The notes below the pieces were generated by a model, which saw only the letters and a program-made list of their open reading frames with translations, was not told the DNA's origin and searched no databases. From contig OZ037895.1 in NCBI GenBank assembly GCA_964035575.1, positions 992,001 to 1,056,000 of the forward strand: 64,000 nt of DNA, given 5' to 3'. This stretch comes from Rhynchopus sp. YZ270_cl-10 (Eukaryota > Euglenozoa > Diplonemea > Diplonemida > Diplonemidae). How positions within the stretch are numbered: position 1 is the stretch's first letter; every line of letters starts with the position of its first letter. Shown here in pieces: positions 40,181 through 51,726 of this stretch. The translations under genes and the position numbers were made by a program.

Positions 40181-42941
40181 ATGGAGGAGGCGGTGCTCGA
40201 AAGCGCGAAGAAAAGCAATGAAATCGGATACCTCCGAGCGCTCTTGGCACAACATTCCCATTCGCTTGACGAGAGACTATATTACCTATGCAAAACGTAC
40301 ACCGCAAACCATCGGGTTCTCATGAAACGACGAAAGGGAGAATTAACCAAATCAAAACACTCCCAGCTGACAGGAACCTGCGAAGAATGCATCTCCATAG
40401 GTGACGGCAGCGTGCTGCTTACGGGAGGAGAGTTGCCTCAGATTTCCCCTATCTTGCTTGCAGACCCTACCTGCCCGGATCGGCAGATTCATGCAACGTT
40501 TTTGCCATGTAGGTTTAAGAAGAAACACCTTTGGGTTAATATTCTTGACACAGATGAGCATCTCCCCCCAGGGCGTTGGAATCAAGTATCCTGGGGTGAG
40601 GCGGAGGATATCTCAGTTCAATCTGCGCGGGACAATGCTATAAAATTCTTTGAACAGCCCTTTCATTCGACCCCATCAAAGCTGTTTTTCTTTTTCCAGA
40701 TTTTTTTGATTGTGATTAGTGTAGGTGCGTTGTGTGTAGAGACGTTGCCAAGGTTTAATCCCGCGTTGCATCCAGAATATGATATAATTTTCTTTGTAAT
40801 TGAGTTGGTGGTGACAATTGTGTTTACAATTGAAACGTTGACGAGGATTGCACTGCAAAGACGGCGTCTCAGATTTTTGCGTAAACCTACCGTCATTGCA
40901 GACATCATCGCTGTGCTCCCATTTTATTTGGATGAAGTTTTTACCGCAGAGAACATAACCGGGCCGAGTATTTTGAAGCTGTGCAGGCTGTTCCGGATGA
41001 TGAAATTTTTTAGAAATTTCCGCCCGATTGAAAATCTGGTTCGTGCCTTGGAAAAGTCTGCTCAAGCGCTTCTCGCACCGTTTGTCTTTTTGACGGCATG
41101 CAGTTTAGTAGTATCTTCGGCAATGTATTACTGTGAAAAAGGAAGCTACGATGCGTTTCTCGACGCCTTTATGGTTGAAGACCCGACCTGCCCACCAGAA
41201 ATGCGGATCAACAATTTGACAAATTGCGCGAAAATTGAGTCAAAATTTTCTTCCATTCCGGTCACAATATGGTGGAGCATCGTGACCATGACAACCGTGG
41301 GGTACGGAGACATGGTACCGCTCACCCCTTTAGGGAAGTTTGTTGGTGGTATCAGCATGATTCTTGGTATCATGTTTATGGCGATGCCCATTGCGATTGT
41401 CGGAAGCTACTTCACCGTAGTGGTAGATGTGAACAGCGAAGGGCGACACGATGCTGCCAACACCACACCGTTTGCAAGCAGAGGGCTTCTCCATAAAAGT
41501 ATCGGGGGTTTGGGCGCACCAAGCCTTACTCCTGCAGGGGGATCTGCAGTTCTCTCTAGCCCAAAAAAAGGGGACCAGCTGGTACAGCTGACCCTCCCCC
41601 CCGCGACCAGAGACCCAAAGAAGGAGGTGGAGGAGATTCTGAACCAGGCGCAGACGAAGCGGAAGCTGTCTGATGCATTCAAAACACCGTTGTCGCCGTT
41701 GCAGCAGGAGCAGCTCGCGGGGGAGAGGGCGTGCTTTCAGACCAAGGCGGAGAAGTTGTCGCTGTTTCTTCAGCAGGTCATTCCTGAAAATGGGGCGTGG
41801 TGTTTGCCGGGGTTTCTCCACCACGTTGATGTGTGGATGGACACCAATATGGATGCCAAGGACACAACGCAGACTTCCGTCGATGCGTCGGAGAAGGATG
41901 TTAAAAATAGGACGCGGTCGAACAGTAGTGCCGCACCGTCGTTTGGGTGTCTCGAGCTTGGCGTTCGCGCGAACAAGCTTGGGGCAACGGGGGGGTCCTT
42001 CCAAGAGAGCCCCGTGCAGGCTTCGTCGTTAATATGGCTGACACGGCCGATGGTGTTCTCGATAGGGTCACGTTGTGCGATCCTGCCTGACCCTGACATC
42101 GTCATTGGTCAAGATGAAGGGGACGAAGTGTCGCAGCGGCACGCAGAGATCACTGTCAGCAGATGGTGGTCCGCCGCTGCGCTGGTCAAGGTGCGTGCCC
42201 TGCACCCTCATAAGGTATTGCCACCCCTCTGCTAAAGCTTCGCCAAGGCTCTATTCGAATTGAATAGCTCTCTTTTTGAGGTTGCGTTTTAACCCATTTT
42301 TCAACCCATTTCCTCCGCAGGTCTATGTGAACGGCTGTGAAGTTACCAAATCCGGGTGTGTCTTGAAGAACAGCGATACAGTCGCCTTTGGCAGTGTTGG
42401 GCAGACGTGCTATACATACCGTACAGACCGGTACAGCGAGGCGATCGACCTGACACAGCAGGGTTCCACGCTGCTCCGCAAGCCACGTGACAACCATACA
42501 CCACCCCTCGGGTCACGCCTGGAGCGCTCTACCAGTGGGGGTGCGGCGGTTCCCATACTCCCTGCGTTGTTGAGTCCGGTGAGCAATTCCGAGTCGTTGC
42601 ATTTGGTGAGTGCGAACCCGCTGAGGCTGCGAGAGGGTGCGGTGCAGTCGTGGGTGAGCCAGGTCAGCGCCACGTCGTTGGATGCAGCAGACGGCGGCGC
42701 TGCAGCACAGTCCACCTCTCTCCACAGCCGCAGCCAGCTCCAGCTTGACGCGGGGGGTCCGATGACAGTCCACGTCAGCGATGTCGACAGTGGTGAAGAA
42801 AACCTCGGTGCCCTCGGCAGCCCCTTCCTCCCCAAAAGCGCGCACAGCTATAGCGCTCGGTCGCGTAAGAGCATGCTAGACTCTTCAGCACCAAAGCCAC
42901 GCAGTCCTCTCTCGGGGGGAGGGTACAAAGGGCTTTTGTAG
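40181..42941 (+). CDS. Voltage-gated K+ channel with C-terminal FHA domain, 2 exons
   Basis: Proposed exons are 40181-42190 and 42321-42941 (876 residues; intron GTGCGT...CAG). Six membrane spans start at LFFFFQIFLIVISVGALC (about residue 168). S4 is LKLCRLFRMMKFFRNFR with Arg/Lys every third residue. The pore has TIWWSIVTMTTVGYGD (Gly-Tyr-Gly filter about residue 371), then S6 SMILGIMFMAMPIAIVG. This is a Kv-type subunit; four would form a K+ pore. Near residue 626 a forkhead-associated domain begins: RCAILPDPDIVIG, VSQRHAEI, then across the intron VYVNGCEV and LKNSDTVAFG. FHA domains bind phosphothreonine, so the tail may recruit signalling partners. The N-terminal 165 residues are soluble and unrecognised; no T1 domain is evident. 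Confidence 0.85.
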
Positions 42942-43511
42942 GAAATGGGAGAGGGGGGTAGTGTTTGGTAGTATCCTTGATGTTCATTGTTTTTGGCGGA
43001 GTTTTTAGAAAATTCTCATTTTTTGGTCTTTTTTTTGTTTTTTCATGCAGATAACAGCTGTGTGGTGGGGTGTCTTTTTGTGTAGTATTTCGAGTCTCGT
43101 AGGAAAAGGTGCCCGAGGCGATATTGCTTGTAAATCCAGTCCCCTTTTTCTGTATTTTTTTACGCACACTACTTTGTGAGCGGAAAGTGTCACGTCGTTC
43201 ACTCAACCCAACCGTGCTCCGCAACACCCCCACCTCAGCAGGTGAGAGATAGTGTGTGTGGAAGCGTCAACGCATCAAACAACTAGAAGGGGGGGGGTGA
43301 GGGAACGACAGATGACACTTTTATTTTTTTTTATTTTTTTTGAAAAAAAAATAAAGTAAAACAGTAACGAAACTCTCGCCCCCCCCTTTCCCATGTGCTT
43401 CACGCATTTTACTTGTCACTCAAGTAAACCCCCTTTCCCATCTACAACCTGTGTATGTCTGTTGTACATGAGGCTCAATATACTTCACCTCTTTTATTTT
43501 ATTCTTGTGTA

Positions 43512-43570
43512 GGGCCTGTATCCACCGGTGTACGGAGAGGCGTTTGCGCTTTCAACTTCTCTTTGTTTTT
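43512..43570 (+). repeat. Family C element (C4)
   Basis: GGCCTGTATCCACCGGTG, GAGAGGCGTTTGCGC, TTTCAACTTCTC; followed by T runs. Confidence 0.55.
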
Positions 43571-44017
43571 GTTGTTTTTTTTTTTTTTTTGAAAAAAAAA
43601 AAACATTGCTCAAAAATTGCAGAAAATATTTTTCAAAGCAAACCAGAAATACTGTCAGTTCATGCCAACGTGTACCTTCTTTTATTTTGTAGGTCAAAGG
43701 GGAAATGGAAAATGCTAGTAAGTAAATATCGTGTGCACTAGGCGCTCATGACAAGGCGCGTATACAACGTGAATGCCTTTCGGGAACCACACTGTGTAGC
43801 CACCGGGTGCAAAGCTTGCACCTGGGTGGGGTACACGATTCCAACCATGCATTAACGTCGACACAAATCAGTTGTATTTTTTTTGGCCTTTTTCTGCCGT
43901 ATTTTTTATTTTTTTTGAAGTCGTCGTTGTATGTCTTTTAGATCTCCCCTCTCCCGTTCTGGATGGAGCAATGATTGTGTACCTGCATGCAACCTCCCTC
44001 ATGGAGATGAAGTACTA

Positions 44018-45870
44018 CAGACCTATTCACAAAAATAGTAAAAATAAAAATAAAAAATAAATTTTCACCCCAAAAAAAATGCAAAAATTACTATTTTGAA
44101 TTACAATTAAATAAATTTGTAATTTAAAATAAACCCAAAAACACCCATAAAATAACAAAGTGGCAAAATTGTAATATAAAAATAGTAACTCTGATAGGTA
44201 AGTAAAAGAGAAAAAAAGGTTTTATCGTTGATTGCACAAACTCCCAAAATTCCATCACTGCATCCCGGAGATCACCTTCGTTCAGGCCCACCAAAACCTC
44301 CAAAGCCCAGATCTCGTCTCGCACAAAAGCTTCAAAGCACGACCGCATCATAAGCAAGTTGCACGCCGTTTAAATGTGACTCAATAATCGACATAGTTGA
44401 TTGGGGGGGGGGAAAGTATTACTTCATAATATTATGAAGTTTCACGATCATTGCCGTCCTGATATTGTGCAACCTGACGTTGCAACAGAAGCGAAAGAAG
44501 AAGTCTCTTCACACAATCTCTGCATTGATTCCGATATGTGCTGTCTGCATATCCCCTCGCGTCTAAGATACAGGGATGTAACCCCGCTGAGTGGGCCAAC
44601 AAGAAACCGCAGTACGCGGCAGCAACAGGGAAGGCGTTGTAGGCTCACGTGCCAATACGTTCAACACGCCTACTAGCTTTACGGGTTTGCGAATTACAAA
44701 TCGTGAAAATTGTAATTTAAAAATAAAAAAAAAGGGGGTGCGGGGCAGGCCTGGGCCTAAAGTGGGTGCCCGGGGCCCGATTTTGATTTTATTTTTTCTT
44801 TTCTAAGGATTTTACACGGGGGAAAAATTATTTTTTCTAAGGATTTTATACGGGGAAAATTTATTTTTCTAAGGGTTTTTCTTAGGGGAAAAAGTCTGGG
44901 GGGTCGGGCCGGGCCCCGCGTGGCTGAGAATAACTCGCACTCTGCCCGGGGAGTGCGGTACCAAGCCATAATGAACAAAAAAGTCTCCACCCCGCTTCCT
45001 TCGGTCTGGTCCCTTTCACCTCCCGCACAACAGAATAAATAATAATACAGTATGGTGCGTGTGACTGCAAACGTCGAGGGAACCTTGCTTCTTGCAGTGC
45101 TGCAAGTGCTCGCCACCACGGTGGTAGCAAAGTGCATTGCGTTGGCGCACTTGGGCAGGCCCTGACGGCACTGAGGAACGAAAAAGAAAATAGTTCCGCG
45201 CCGCCCAGGGCTGCACCTTAAAAAAAAATTTGCCTGCGGCGCCATTTTCCCTTTTTTGCTCTGCAAAAAAGGATTCGCAGAGTGGCTTTGTGGTGTAAAA
45301 GCTGCATTTTTTATACTGTACCCTATTTTTTTTCCGCCTGCGGCGCCGTTTTATATTCATCCCGAACATTCGTAGTGCACGTAGCGCGCCCGGGTTTAGG
45401 ACCCCTTCTTGAATTTCGAGGGGGCAGTTCACGTTACAGTGGGTCCAGAATCATAGTTCAATTTAACCCCGCTAAGCAACTCGCTGGTGGTAAGGACCAA
45501 AACGTGTATCAGCCAAGAACTTGCCCATTTTTTTCAAAATGACCCCGTGACAGTGAGGGTAAAAGCTCGGAAAACCCGAAAAAGGCCAAAAAAACCCCCG
45601 AAACGGGAAAACCGAGAACATATTTCGGCAGGGGGGCAGCGTGTTCTCAGAAAAATCCAAAAAATTGCCTGTAAAAATCCTTAGAAAAAACCCGGGTGCC
45701 CGATCCAAAAAAATGGAAAAAAACCCAGGGTGCCCGCCCACCCCTGGTGCGGGGGGCGATAAAATTACTATTTTTGAAAATTGTAATATAAAAACTGTTA
45801 TTTAAAATAAAAATGCCCTTTTTCAAAAAGGCCTATAAATTACAAATTACAATTTATGTGAATAGGTCTG
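44018..45870. mobile_element. 1.85-kb TA-flanked TIR element, non-autonomous or decayed
   Basis: Ends CAGACCTATTCACA (44018) and TGTGAATAGGTCTG (ending 45870) are perfect inverted repeats with TA on each outer side, the hallmark of Tc1/mariner-superfamily DNA transposons. Just inside, both ends are AT-rich with matching ATTACAATT/AATTGTAAT motifs. No transposase with a DD[ED] triad is recognisable; short open stretches near 44220-44360 (minus) and 44450-44676 (plus) are unassigned. A copy of the GGCGCC repeat lies inside in reverse orientation. Confidence 0.6.
45231..45348 (-). repeat. GGCGCC repeat (family H), reverse copy
   Basis: Bounded by GCCTGCGGCGCC at both ends. Between them is the reverse complement of the segment at 49896-50008, including the TTTTTTGC/GCAAAAAA hairpin and GTGTAAA motif. 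Confidence 0.6.
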
Positions 45871-46015
45871 TACATTGAAATACAATACAAAACAGAGTAG
45901 CAAAAACAAAAACAAAACAAAACAAACTTCCAAATCCCCCCATCATGAAAGCCGTGTTTCATGACAAATGAAAGTGTTCCCCTAGGTATGCCTAGGGAAG
46001 TCTCTCCCAAAGAAG

Positions 46016-46140
46016 CAGTGCCCTGCGTCCGCCAGTGCCCGGTGGGGCGTTTTTGCACTTTCGACTTCTTTTTTTTTGTTGTCCTTTTTTAAAAAAGATG
46101 GTTGTGCACGAGAGGTTCATTCGTCTTTCAAGTTTTTTTT
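46016..46140 (+). repeat. Family C (C5) followed by family D (D3)
   Basis: C5: CTGCGTCCGCCAG...GGGGCGTTTTTGCAC, TTTCGACTTC. D3 (46101-46140): TGTGCACGAGAGGTTCATTC then GTCTTTCAAGTTTTT. Confidence 0.55.
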
Positions 46141-47133
46141 TTCCTCTTTTTTTGTGTGCAAAAATACTACAAAAAGTTTCTCTCATATTTTAATCTTTCT
46201 TTCCAAAGATGAGGCTGTGGTTCATCGTACAGACTTTTTTTTTTTTTTTTTTGGTTTTGGTTCAGGCTCTCCGCTAGGATTTCCGATTTTGAAAATATTC
46301 TGTTGATGGTCCACGTTGGTGGGGTACATGCTTGCGCCGCAGGCGCACGGTACGCAACTTTTTTTTTTTACCAACGCCCGATTTTGACTTTTTTGGGACG
46401 TTTGAGCACTCACCTCTCCATATCTTCTTCTCCTGAGCTTTTTTGACAGGTGGAACGGGTCTGAACCACTTAGCAGAACTTTTTTTTTTTTTCTTTTTTT
46501 CCCCATTTTCAAAAAGTACCTAGCGGAGTGCCTGTTTTGGTTTTTTGGTTCCTTTCCGTTTCCTTCTTCACGAAAAATAAAAAAATAGCAGTCTCGTGTG
46601 CCTTGCTTTTGGGCATAGCTTGCTGTTGAGGGTTATTTCCCTCTCCTTTTTTCTTCTTCTCTTGTTCTTTTGCTGGAACAAGGGACCGTTCAACTCTTTC
46701 CCATGTGTGTTGTGTTATCTGTGACGTACATAACATTCAACACTTTTTTTTCCAGATCCCACCCCCCTCGCCCCAAGCTACCGCCACCGCCGGTGGGGGG
46801 TGCTGTATGCACACCCTTCGGTAAAAAATGCTTCGGCAAAAAAAAACGTAAAACCAGAGTAAAAACAGAGAACCAATCATTTTTCTTTACCATTTTTTTT
46901 TTTTCTATTTCTTTCGGTTTTCTTTTTTTGTTTTGTTTTTTGAAACGCCCTTTTGTGTACTTTCTCCTCTTTGAATAGAAAGTAATATGGAACTTACCAT
47001 TTCCACTTTCAAAGCCTGCCCTTCAGTGCTATGCTACGTGCTACGGAGAGCTGAGGCACGGCAGACGGGCTAAGGCTTGCTCATAAACCTTTCTTTATCC
47101 CGCAGCTGATGCTATGCGATAACGAATGTGATC

Positions 47134-47466
47134 AAGGTGACCTAAGTACGGGAGAGGCTTAGGCTTAGGCTTAGGCTTAGGCTTAGGCTTAGGCTTAGGC
47201 TTAGGCTTAGGCTTAGGCTTAGGCTTAGGCTTAGGCTTAGGCTTAGGCTTAGGCTTAGGCTTAGGCTTAGGCTTAGGCTTAGGCTTAGGCTTAGGCTTAG
47301 GCTTAGGCTTAGGCTTAGGCTTAGGCTTAGGCTTAGGCTTAGGCTTAGGCTTAGGCTTAGGCTTAGGCTTAGGCTTAGGCTTAGGCTTAGGCTTAGGCTT
47401 AGGCTTAGGCTTAGGCTTAGGCTTAGGCTTAGGCTTAGGCTTAGGCTTAGGCTTCACCTTATAAAC
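47134..47466 (+). repeat. Family A element (A8) carrying 50 tandem TTAGGC/AGGCTT units
   Basis: AAGGTGACCTAAG at the left and CACCTTATAAAC at the right are family A ends. The six bases AGGCTT in between are repeated 50 times without interruption (47155-47454). The left flank (CGAATGTGATC) is that of A5. The array therefore grew inside an A element. Confidence 0.85.
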
Positions 47467-47670
47467 GAATATTTCTCTTTTTTTTTTTTTTTGTGATGCC
47501 ACCACATTGTGCATTGTGCACATTCACCTTGTAGCAACTAAAACCAATATTTTTTGAGAATTTGTTTGGATGAGTGTAGCTACCTTCATACAGTCTTTCT
47601 TTTCTTTTTTACCTTTCAGCCAAATGAAGTGGTTTACCCCATAGTGTAGATTAGCTAAGACACAGAACAC

Positions 47671-47788
47671 CTCCGGTGTGCCTGCGCCCACAGAGGCGTT
47701 TACAACTTCCAATATTGTTGTGGTTATATGTACCAAAGGTACACTGTTCACGAGAGGGCTTTTGTATTTCAACTCTACTTTTTTTGTA
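47671..47788 (+). repeat. Family C next to family B (B5)
   Basis: C: GTGCCTGCGCCCACAGAGGC, GTTTACAACTTCC. B5 (47732-47788): palindrome GTACCAAAGGTAC, TGTTCACGAGAGGGC, TTTTGTATTTCAACTC, T run. Confidence 0.6.
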
Positions 47789-48108
47789 CCCCCACCTGGA
47801 TAAAGGCTACAAAGGTGACACGATGCGTTCTCCTTTTAAAAAAAAAACTACTTTGGGAAGGCTCGTTTTTCCATTTAATGTTACAAAGTAACAATAAAAC
47901 CACTTTTTCGGCGACCGGGAACCCCCCCCCCTTTGTTACACGGAAAAACTGTTTTTCCGAATTGGCATTTATTGTTACAGTGGGCATACACCGGGTGATG
48001 ATGAAATTTTTAGCCGGCATTTGCATTTCCGGAATCCGTCCGGCCAGTGGTGGGGTCAATTTGACGAAATGGACAAGTTCTCGTTTTTGGTCAATTTCCG
48101 CGCAGTAC

Positions 48109-48368
48109 ACAGTACAGTACAGTACAGTACAGTACAGTACAGTACAGTACAGTACAGTACAGTACAGTACAGTACAGTACAGTACAGTACAGTACAGTAC
48201 AGTACAGTACAGTACAGTACAGTACAGTACAGTACAGTACAGTACAGTACAGTACAGTACAGTACAGTACAGTACAGTACAGTACAGTACAGTACAGTAC
48301 AGTACAGTACAGTACAGTACAGTACAGTACAGTACAGTACAGTACAGTACAGTACAGTACAGTACAGT
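48109..48368 (+). repeat. ACAGT pentanucleotide array, ~52 copies
   Basis: Uninterrupted AGTAC/ACAGT tandem repeat of about 260 bp, open in all frames, inside the 47855-50280 element. Confidence 0.9.
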
Positions 48369-49828
48369 GCTGTTTGGCCTGTCGACGTAATAAATACGAA
48401 GACAGGGGGGCGGTGCCAACAATTTTCCAATGATGTAACGTTTTATCTGATTGACTTATCGTTTGATATACCTTGTGTGTGCTACTTCATGCACACCCAA
48501 GCAAGGTATTTTGAACGGTACTTTCAAGCGATGCTTCGTTATGTCATTGGGGTACCTGGGTGGTGACACCTGTCAAAAATTTTCACTAGTCATCACCTGC
48601 ACGCGGGTGTCACAAACACCCAAACTGGGAAAGCCTTCAAGGCGGTAATGGATTATATAGAGGAATCCTCCCACGGCTCGACTTTTACACAAGAGCGCTT
48701 TTGCACCGCGTACTTCGATCGCGGTGCTTCTCTTAGCGGGTACACGAAGCTGTACGAAGTTGTGCACAGGTGGCATCGCATCCTGACCCACTTCGTCGAG
48801 AGCATGAACTTCCAGAAGCACATGTCTTCCATTGCCACTCAGAGAACTACGTCGAGAGTTCCGCAGATTCGAAGAGTGGTGCAAGCAGAAATACCAGGTA
48901 TCTCAGAGATATGCAGCTTCTTGTGGCAGCGGGCATCTTTGGGGGGGACAGCCCCCATTTTGCTGTTGAAACAACCAAACTCGCAGTCCATTTTTTTCAC
49001 TCACGTATTTTCCCCTCGCCGTTATTTTTTTCGCGCGAAAATGCCTTTTTTGGCACATTTCAACCAATCCAAACCCGTGGTGACCTCTCTCAGTCAAATT
49101 TGTGGTCATTTTCTCCTTGTGACAGAATTTCCCCTTGCAGAATACCCTTGCAATTTGGGCAAGTTGCATTTTGCAACCGAAAATGCAACAGATTCAGGTA
49201 GAGGGGTGTTTGAAAAAAAAATGAGCTTAGTGAGGCCGCCAGCGTGCCACCGTGGACATGGAGGAGTACGTGATAGAATGTGCGACAGCAAGCAGGAGAC
49301 TGGGGGGAGTATGTGCGAGTGTCGGAAGCTGTGGACCATGCGTCAACACATGCTCACGCACAGAAGCATTCTGATACATGCAATGAAGTTGGCAGGAGAT
49401 GCCACCAGGGGTCAGTCGGGTGTAGCCCCGTAATAATACCCTGTAAATAACCCCGTCCCAAAATCTCTCCGTCCCTCATTCGTGTGGTTTTCCTTCTAGT
49501 TTGTTTGGTATGATCTTGATAACAATAAAAATATACTGGTACTCATGATAACCCCATTTTGCGTACTTGGTATTTTTTATATCAGGAGCACCAATATCAG
49601 TGTTTTTCGTTGAACGCAGCCAAATAGGGGTAAAAATCTGTTTGGCGCAAGGTGAAATAGGATTCAAGGGGAAATACTGTTATACAAGATCTGAACGTTG
49701 GCTTTCTTTTTGTCTCGTTTCTTAATACACTACGTGTTAGGAAACAAAAAACATACACCGTCTAGCAGCTCTCCGTGGTTCCCCCGTGGTTCTCCCGCGG
49801 GTTGTCTGTACCCCCTGCATCACACCAG

Positions 49829-50008
49829 GAATATAATCCCTTATTACGGAGCTTGATCTTACCTTACGTTCCCTAAACTTACGAAAAATATAAATGGCGC
49901 CGCAGGCGGAAAAAAAATAGGGTACAGTGTTAAAATGCTGGTTTACACCACACAGTCACTCAACAAACCCTTTTTTGCGGAGCAAAAAAGGAAAATGGCG
50001 CCGCAGGC
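49829..50008 (+). repeat. Family H repeat, forward copy 1
   Basis: Starts GGAATATAATCCC, ACGGAGCTTG, then ATGGCGCCGCAGGCGG, GGGTACAGTG, TTTACACCACA, AGTCACTCAA, a TTTTTTGCGGAGCAAAAAA hairpin and a second GGCGCCGCAGGC. Confidence 0.6.
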
Positions 50009-50556
50009 AAAAAAAATTAAGGGGTACGGTACCTCTTCGAGCGCAGCGAGCAGAAAATTTTTGTTACCACAGGGAAAAAGTCACTTTTTCCCCGCCATTG
50101 TTACAACAAAAAAATTTTTTCCTCGGATTTCGATCGGGACCCCCCCCCCAACCTTAGGCAGAAAACCACTTTTTCCCGCCGTTGTTACAAAAAAAAAGTT
50201 TTTTTCCGGATTTTGGCCTGACCCACCCCCCCCCTTTTTATTGTTACTTTGTAACAATAAATGGAAAAACGAGCCTTCCCTTTATTTTTCTCACGTGACC
50301 CCTTTTATCCCCCTAAAAAAGATGCAACTTTTGTGTTGCTTTTTCTTGAGTTGAGGACTGCGTCATATACCAATGTTGTGGGTCAGTCTGAGGTGCTGTA
50401 TCAACTACCGTTTCTCTTCCTTTTATTCCTACGAAGCTTGCTTTAAAGGGAGATGGTATTACCGGGTACAGTCGCTTAATCATCTCACAGGAGGGTTTGT
50501 GCGATCAAAAGAATCAACGAAACAACTTTAGTTTCTACCGATCTCTACTCTATTTG

Positions 50557-50720
50557 TGGTGCACTGCCGCGAGAGGGCTTTTGTATTGCAGGTTTTCAAT
50601 TTTTTTTGACTGAGATGCGTTTTTAGCACGTTTCAACTGCTATTTTTTTCCCGGTACAGCCGGTTACCAAAAGGTACACTGTTCACGAGAGGGCTGTTGT
50701 ATTTCAACTCTACCTTTTTT
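50557..50720 (+). repeat. Two family B elements (B6, B7)
   Basis: B6 (50557-50611): GCACTGCCGCGAGAGGGC, TTTTGTATTGCAGG. B7 (50651-50720): CCGGTACAGCCGGTTACC, AAAGGTACACTGTTCACG, AGAGGGCTGTTGTATTTC. Confidence 0.6.
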
Positions 50721-51123
50721 CTCTCTTTGTGTACGTTCTCCACTAAAACGCGCTCTTTTTTTTTTAATTTATAAAATGCGATTCTATTCTATCGTTATTG
50801 AGTGCAGTATTGCAGTTCATGTGTTCAGTGTTCAGTGTTCAGTGGCTATTGGCCCATTTTTTGGCCTTAAAGAGGTTTCCTCTTCACTGCCAGGTAGTCA
50901 GTGGGAGCGTATTGCAGTAATAAAAATATCACCACAGAATATTTATTATACACTTTACGCACAAAACAAATTTTTTTCTCCTTAGTTGGAATAGAGGGGT
51001 GGTGTGGTAGGGGGTATGTGGCAGGTAGACGTGAAGCCCAGTCCTGCTTCACGCTTAAAGTTCCTCATTATATGTTGCTCCTTTGCTCATTGTCTTTAGA
51101 TGGGTTATTCTCTTCTTTTCTTT

Positions 51124-51160
51124 AGGTGACTAAGCGATGCTTAGTATCATGTTATAAAAG
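51124..51160 (+). repeat. Family A hairpin element (A9)
   Basis: ACTAAGC, GAT, GCTTAGT: a perfect 7-bp inner stem with a short loop, AGGTG/TATCAT outer arms, then TTATAAAA. Confidence 0.55.
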
Positions 51161-51341
51161 CGTTTTGTTTTACGCCTTTCTTGTTTTATTATTTTCTTTC
51201 AAAGCCCGAAAGGCGATGTGTTTCATTAGATCTGTGCGTGTGTTTGATAGTGAATAGGGGACGGTAATTCTTGTGTAGAATATGACCCAGATGTGTGTGT
51301 GTTGAACACATACACATTTGGGGCCATATTCAAGGTAGGAA

Positions 51342-51387
51342 GTGTGCAACCGAGAGAGGCACATTTCATCTTTTTTTCAAGATTTCT
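51342..51387 (+). repeat. Family D element (D4)
   Basis: GTGTGCAACCGAGAGAGGCA, CATTTCATC, then TTTCAAGATTTC. Confidence 0.45.
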
Positions 51388-51726
51388 TTTCAAAGATATG
51401 CCTACAAGAGAGGGCATATGTTTTAACGATACAAAAAGAAGGGTACAATTTCTTGTGTATTTCTTTGTTGTGTACATAATTTTGACTTAAAAGGCCTATT
51501 ATCCTAATGGGTCCACGGTTTTTTTTTTTTTTTTTTTTTTTTTTTTGGAAAATTTTAATCAGGGTAGTAGCTTGAAAGGTGCACTTTTCGAATGTTGCTG
51601 GTTTGCTGGTTTAGAAAAAAAATTTCCCCGGTTGAAAGCGGTCGTCGCGCGCTTCGCCCGCGCCTCCCTGCCAACCACAGAGTGGAGAGGCAAAGGGTAA
51701 ATTTTGCGAGACAACAAAGAAAATGG

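Larger units (their letters stand above)
47855..50280. mobile_element. 2.4-kb TIR element with 45-bp ends
   Basis: Left end 47855-47899 starts GGGAAGGCTCGTTTTTCCAT; right end 50236-50280 is its reverse complement with one mismatch. TTT flanks both sides, a possible 3-bp target duplication (as in PIF/Harbinger, whose target is usually TWA, so class is uncertain). Inside are an ACAGT array, an unassigned decayed open stretch (48648-48900 and onward, for example YTKLYEVVHRWHRILTHFVE) that could be transposase remnant, and one family H copy. Confidence 0.55.

Noticed and set aside
47155-47454. Interstitial telomere
   Set aside because: The unit is TTAGGC rather than the expected TTAGGG and the array is framed by family A sequence, which explains it by local expansion.
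47095-47523. Lys-Pro repeat protein on the minus strand
   Set aside because: Translation of the TTAGGC array; no start context, no other coding character.
47728-48566. Long frames of Ser-Thr-Val-Gln-Tyr repeats and minus-strand Tyr-Cys-Thr-Val-Leu repeats
   Set aside because: The 5-bp ACAGT array is open in every frame; these are simple-sequence artefacts.
48648-49433. 261-codon plus-strand frame as a host gene
   Set aside because: Only the first ~80 codons look protein-like, coding character then seems to change frame, and it lies inside a TIR element. Kept only as a possible transposase remnant.
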